64,000 nucleotides of DNA from Glandiceps talaboti (taxonomy: Eukaryota; Hemichordata; Enteropneusta; Spengelidae): positions 5,911,463-5,975,462 of the forward strand of contig NC_135551.1 in NCBI RefSeq assembly GCF_964340395.1, read 5' to 3'. Of this stretch, positions 60,183 to 64,000 are shown in pieces. The translations under genes were made by a program, and so were the position numbers. Positions within the stretch are counted from its first letter, which is position 1, and every line of letters begins with the position of its first letter. Under the pieces are notes generated by a model, which saw nothing but the letters and a program-made list of their open reading frames with translations, did no database searches and was not told the DNA's origin.

Positions 60183-60663
60183 CTGTAAGATATCACATGT
60201 TGTGCCACTATATCAGATACCTGGTGCCTTTGTGTTGTGAAACAGAAACCGGGTTAGGGTGGTATGACATGACATACTTTTCTATATTAGAGACTATACG
60301 TACATGCCTTCCTCAAAAAACAAAATTGATTACTTTTGCTGCCAGCCCTGGCCATTGTATATATGCATACACTTTTACAAGTTACAAGGACATAACCTGC
60401 TGTTGATACATGACTGTGTGAATATCAATCTGTCCTTGCTCTGAATTCACTGACAATTTATTTCCAGGCTCGAAGAGATTTGTTCAAAATATCCAGACAA
60501 ATAAAGGGGTTACTGAGTGAGTCAGGAAATAGTTCATCCTGTTAAGTGGTGCTAGAGGTGTTTCACTATCACACCTTTAGCATGTTTTGCAGTGTTAATA
60601 CTATTTAAGTGCTAATGTTAGTTTATAATTTAGACATGCTTTCTCTCTTTTTTCTTCCTGTAG

Positions 60664-60752
60664 GAACTTCGTGGAAATATCCGCGTTCATTGTCGTATCC
60701 GCCCTTTGATGCCGTATGATACAGGTAGTGATGATGTCAGTACACTTGGAAA
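60664..60752 (+). CDS. kinesin-14 type motor domain, first visible exon
   Basis: The acceptor (TTTTTTCTTCCTGTAG) ends at 60663. The 89-base exon encodes ELRGNIRVHCRIRPLMPYD and ten further residues and ends in phase 2 at donor AAA|GTAAGT. GNIRVxCRxRP is the first beta strand of the kinesin motor, and the preceding ELRG neck motif is typical of C-terminal-motor, minus-end-directed kinesin-14 proteins, which move on microtubules in spindles and transport. The frame joins exactly to the exon at 63272. The N-terminal stalk must lie upstream and the catalytic P-loop downstream of the window. KIF25/KIFC-type members are possible. Subfamily is not certain. Confidence 0.88.
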
Positions 60753-63271
60753 GTAAGTTTTTGTCAGAATATTTGATGTTAGTGACAAGGGGAATGCCAT
60801 TTTCATAAACTTTGGCCTTGGGTTCTAGAGAGTAATTTCATGACTTCACATCACATGATTTTTACTTGGTTGCCAAGAAACACCAAATTGAATCTCTTTA
60901 TTGTTCTCTTAGTTGAACACCATTGCATCATAGGTCTTAGCAGACATGAATATTTATTAGATGCACACTAATAGCTGAGGGAAATAAGCTCTTATGAATG
61001 TTTTTAGTGCAATGTGCAGCTTTTTTTTTAAAGTTACAAACAGAATTACCCAAGGGGCTAGAAACCAGACCATTAAAAGTATCCTGAGAAATCACGTGCT
61101 ATATTTCCAGTCATAGAAACCACTATGAGCACATAAAGTAAAAAAAATTATGACCAATGTCGTAGTTTCTATTAACCTAACAACGTTCACATCAAATACA
61201 AAAGAGTTCCTTCCTTTGTGTCAAACACATCACGTAAATATATTTATGAGAGATAAAAGCAGTATATCTGGTCATGGGTGGTATAGTTATCAAAGGAATC
61301 ATAATGAGTAGAATTTATGGATGTAGCTGTAGTTGATGACATACAATGTATTTATTCTCTGTGAGTCAGAGGTTGGAATATTTGAGCTATAGCTTGCAAT
61401 TATTTGTGTATATGCAAGAGTTTTTGATAATCTGATTACAAATTTTTAAAATGTTTGGAGCATATAGTCAGTGTGAGTTCTAACCTGATGAGCAGGATCC
61501 ATATGTATACATTATAGGAGTGTCCTGCAGCTAATAACAGCTTTTTGGGACAAGTTCATTTCACTCCTTCATTTTGTTCCTGAGATTCATTTGTCTATAT
61601 CAGATGTGATTATTGGTAAGCTTACCATTTGTGTTATAGAACTTCAATTTAGATCATCTTATCATTTTGGGCATTTATTTTTTGTATAAAGCTTATAGGT
61701 GCCCAGACACCAATTTTGAATCATTTATAAGTTATCTCAAAAGTGTTAGTGTTATAGAAATTAAATTTGCTCGCAGAGGAGCCCTAGAGCCAAAATGGCA
61801 ATCATTAACTTTGTAATCCTTACATTACTGTAAGTAAGTCATACAAGTGGCTTTTCATCTGAGCAGGGATTAGTTTTAGTGATGTAATTAATTTGTTGGT
61901 TTTTTTGCTTTGTTTTTTCACCACATGCATCTTTCTATGCAAAATATTGTTACATTAATATTTTATTCATTGTAAGTATAATTGTCAGTCCTGTGTATTA
62001 CTTTAATTAATTAAGTTAACAGGTCCTCACTCCTTTTTCTTTTCTAATTCTTGTGTGTTCTGTAGTGCATTCTTTTAGTTTGCAGTTGTATTGGATGTTA
62101 GAAAACAAAAAATAAAAAACCCTACACATTCTACACTTTAAGATAGCAAGAACACATCCAAATTTCTTGCTACGTTTTGTTTAAATGAAAACCGTTTATA
62201 CGTACGGTGCTGCAACATTGTAAACCACAATACCTCATTTAAAGCACGGTCCTAGATGCACCATCAAGATGCTGTGGTTTCAATCATAAACAAAAGTATT
62301 ATTTAATATGAATATTTAATTTAGTTGCTATATGCAAATCATCATTACAACCAATCAGATTGTCTTGACATACATACTACGTCATGCACATACCCTGGAT
62401 CACAGAAGAAAAATAAGCTCTGCTTTGTGAGAATGGCATACTGCAACTAGATGTAGACACACAAGTGGCATTAATGTTTTGATGTCAGCATTTGATGTTC
62501 TGTATGCTAGCATATGTCTTCATTTCATTTACATACAATTTCTTGAAACTGTATTCACTCAATCTTGATGTCTTAAAGTGTACCATGTGCAATTATGGGT
62601 TTCTGCGTGGTTTGTATCAAACAGAGCCAGTGGTTAATGGTTACATGATTAATTTCCCTTAAAGGAAACGTCTAATCAAATGACTTTACAACTTCTAGTG
62701 ATAAAATAAATGTGTGAGAAATGATTTATACCATTTTTGGAACTCAATAATCTTTGGTATAAGATTTGCAGCATAAGTGTTATTGATATGCTACAACCTA
62801 TATTGTATGCATGTATTTTAGTACATTGTAGAAATGTGTGAAAAACTTACTGGCCTAGAAATACCTACGAGACTGATATTCTTTTCAATTTTGTTTGCAG
62901 TACATCAAATATAAACAACTAAACTCAATCTGATTAACATCTTATTTAGGAATATGGATCAATTTATTTACCTCACATATTTCCATCGTATATTTTAATT
63001 TGTTTTTCATTTTGTTGTTCTGGGAGCAAGTGCCTCTTCCCAATCCCAGGACAATTAAAATCACAACAAAATGACAATATACGAAGTAAGCAGACTGAGG
63101 TATAATAGAAACTTAGACAACCAAACAATTTGGTCAGAGATATAAAGTAGTCCAACTGTATAATCCTATGTAAGATTTTAATCAGACTGAGCTGGCTTCC
63201 TGAAGGAGTGAGATTCAAATTTAATTTATTTATTTCATTTTTTTTTCTGTGATATTTTTTGTACATTGCAG
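60753..63271 (+). other. kinesin intron
   Basis: GT-AG intron (GTAAGT to TTGCAG) between the two motor exons. No repeat family from elsewhere in the window was recognised within it. A minus-strand 97-codon frame at 62973-63266 overlaps its 3' end and has no supporting features. Confidence 0.8.
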
Positions 63272-63314
63272 ACTTGGCAGTTTATCAGAACAAGTGGTCC
63301 ACGTTGTTGATGAT
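63272..63314 (+). CDS. kinesin-14 type motor domain, second visible exon
   Basis: A pyrimidine-rich acceptor (TTTTTTGTACATTGCAG) is followed by 43 bases and the donor GAT|GTAAGT. One base completes the split Lys codon of the previous exon, then the frame reads LGSLSEQVVHVVDD and ends in phase 0. The combined text STLGKLGSLSEQVVHVVDD fits the loop and second strand region of a kinesin motor head. The intron between is 2519 bp. The following exon is beyond the window. Confidence 0.85.
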
Positions 63315-63649
63315 GTAAGTATGTGGTCTGAGAATTTAGTGTGAATGTAGAAAGGACAAATTTAATATTAAGCAAATTGTAAGATAAAGACAGTGTATTT
63401 TACAGAGAGACGGGGATTACAGTTTAAAGGGATTGTTTAACTTGAATAGCTGTATCAGCCAAGTATTTAGTACACAGCAAAATTATCCCTAGTCAGACTT
63501 TGTTGATTTAATCAGGAAGTCTAGTCTAGTCTAATCCAAATAATCTTGTACTGGTACGTGTCTTTGTACCGGGGGTAAGGTAGTACATTGACAAAAATCT
63601 CTATCTCTCCAAATGAAATTCGGAAGTTAAGATTTGGTTACCACTTGTG

Positions 63650-63850
63650 TAGCTTCCTGCTGCATTTTAGTTAAATCAGGAGGAAACTGGGGGTACCTGG
63701 GGAAAACCTGTGTTGTCAGAGTCAAACTTAGTATTGCTGTGCTTATAATACAGGTCTGGTGAATTTTTTTTTATAAAACCTAGTCAGCATCGGTCAGGTT
63801 TCAAACCCAGATTGAATAGCTAATTGCTCAGTCCCTAACAACTTCTAGGT
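63650..63850 (-). mobile_element. tRNA-headed SINE, family A, copy 3
   Basis: In the intron after the second kinesin exon, on the minus strand, a B box GGTTTGAAACC (plus 63798-63808) heads an element. It continues GTTTGACTCTGACAACAC, AGGTTTTCCCCAGGTACC and CAGTTTCCTCCTG, matching copies at 17320 and 51892 in order. The A box region is degraded. Confidence 0.75.
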
Positions 63851-64000
63851 CCAATATGATTCACTTCCAGAATTTCATATCAGTGGAGCAGAGCCATAAG
63901 AATTAGGCCTAAAAAATTGTTGTTTGGTTTCAGTTAACTAACCCCACATAGTTTTTCATTGCCGACCGGGACCCTAAACTTTTTTGATCTATTTGAGAGA

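Overview
This window looks like A+T-rich, gene-poor nuclear DNA of an invertebrate animal, probably marine. The signs are GT-AG introns, an animal rhodopsin-class receptor, kinesin exons, tRNA-headed SINE-like repeats, many short inverted-repeat (MITE-like) elements, decayed minisatellites, and frequent palindromes such as TACATGTA and ACCGGT. The phylum cannot be fixed from the sequence. There are no bacterial operons, no CRISPR array, no rRNA gene and no autonomous transposase or reverse transcriptase frame that I can recognise.

Only two loci are firmly coding. The first is an intronless class A GPCR (33742-35214, +, 490 aa), closest in pattern to the Tre1/Moody/GPR84-like and melatonin-like orphan receptors. 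It has a very long third intracellular loop and several altered activation motifs. The second is the start of a kinesin-14 type motor domain at the right end (+), seen as two exons (60664-60752 and 63272-63314) that join in frame. The rest of that gene lies outside the window. Weaker exon candidates are a minus-strand exon at 59918-60182, a possible terminal exon at 24931-25197 and a 22-base mini-exon at 20705-20726.

Layout: 1-2.6 kb shows nothing definite. 2.8-4.1 kb is two successive tandem arrays (about 146 bp, then about 113 bp). 5.8-6.1 kb is a CpG-richer patch with two TGACGTGGCA sites. 11.1-11.5 and 15.9-16.2 kb are decayed tandem repeats. 13.0-14.5 kb holds a foldback element and a TA-flanked MITE. 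17.3-18.1 kb holds a SINE and another foldback family. 23.7-23.9 kb is a 4 x 60 bp repeat. 26.8-27.1 kb is a regular array of CCAATCAG boxes followed by a TATA-like box. 29.8-33.3 kb is degenerate repeats leading up to the GPCR. 35.9-36.5 and 36.8-39.1 kb are two inverted-repeat elements. 39.6-47.7 kb is microsatellites, a pure (TC)49 tract, and repeat pairs including two inverted copies of one element. 49.6-52.5 kb holds a second copy of the TA-flanked MITE, two SINE-type elements and a second copy of the 36 kb element. 53-59 kb is mainly repeats, and 59.9-64 kb is the kinesin locus with a SINE in its last visible intron.

The genes show no sign of working together as a system. The most distinctive features are the receptor with altered switch residues, the phased CCAAT array, and the repeat families whose several copies allow termini, target sites and even an occupied/empty site pair to be read directly. 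Most short open frames in the window are chance frames in A+T-rich repeats.
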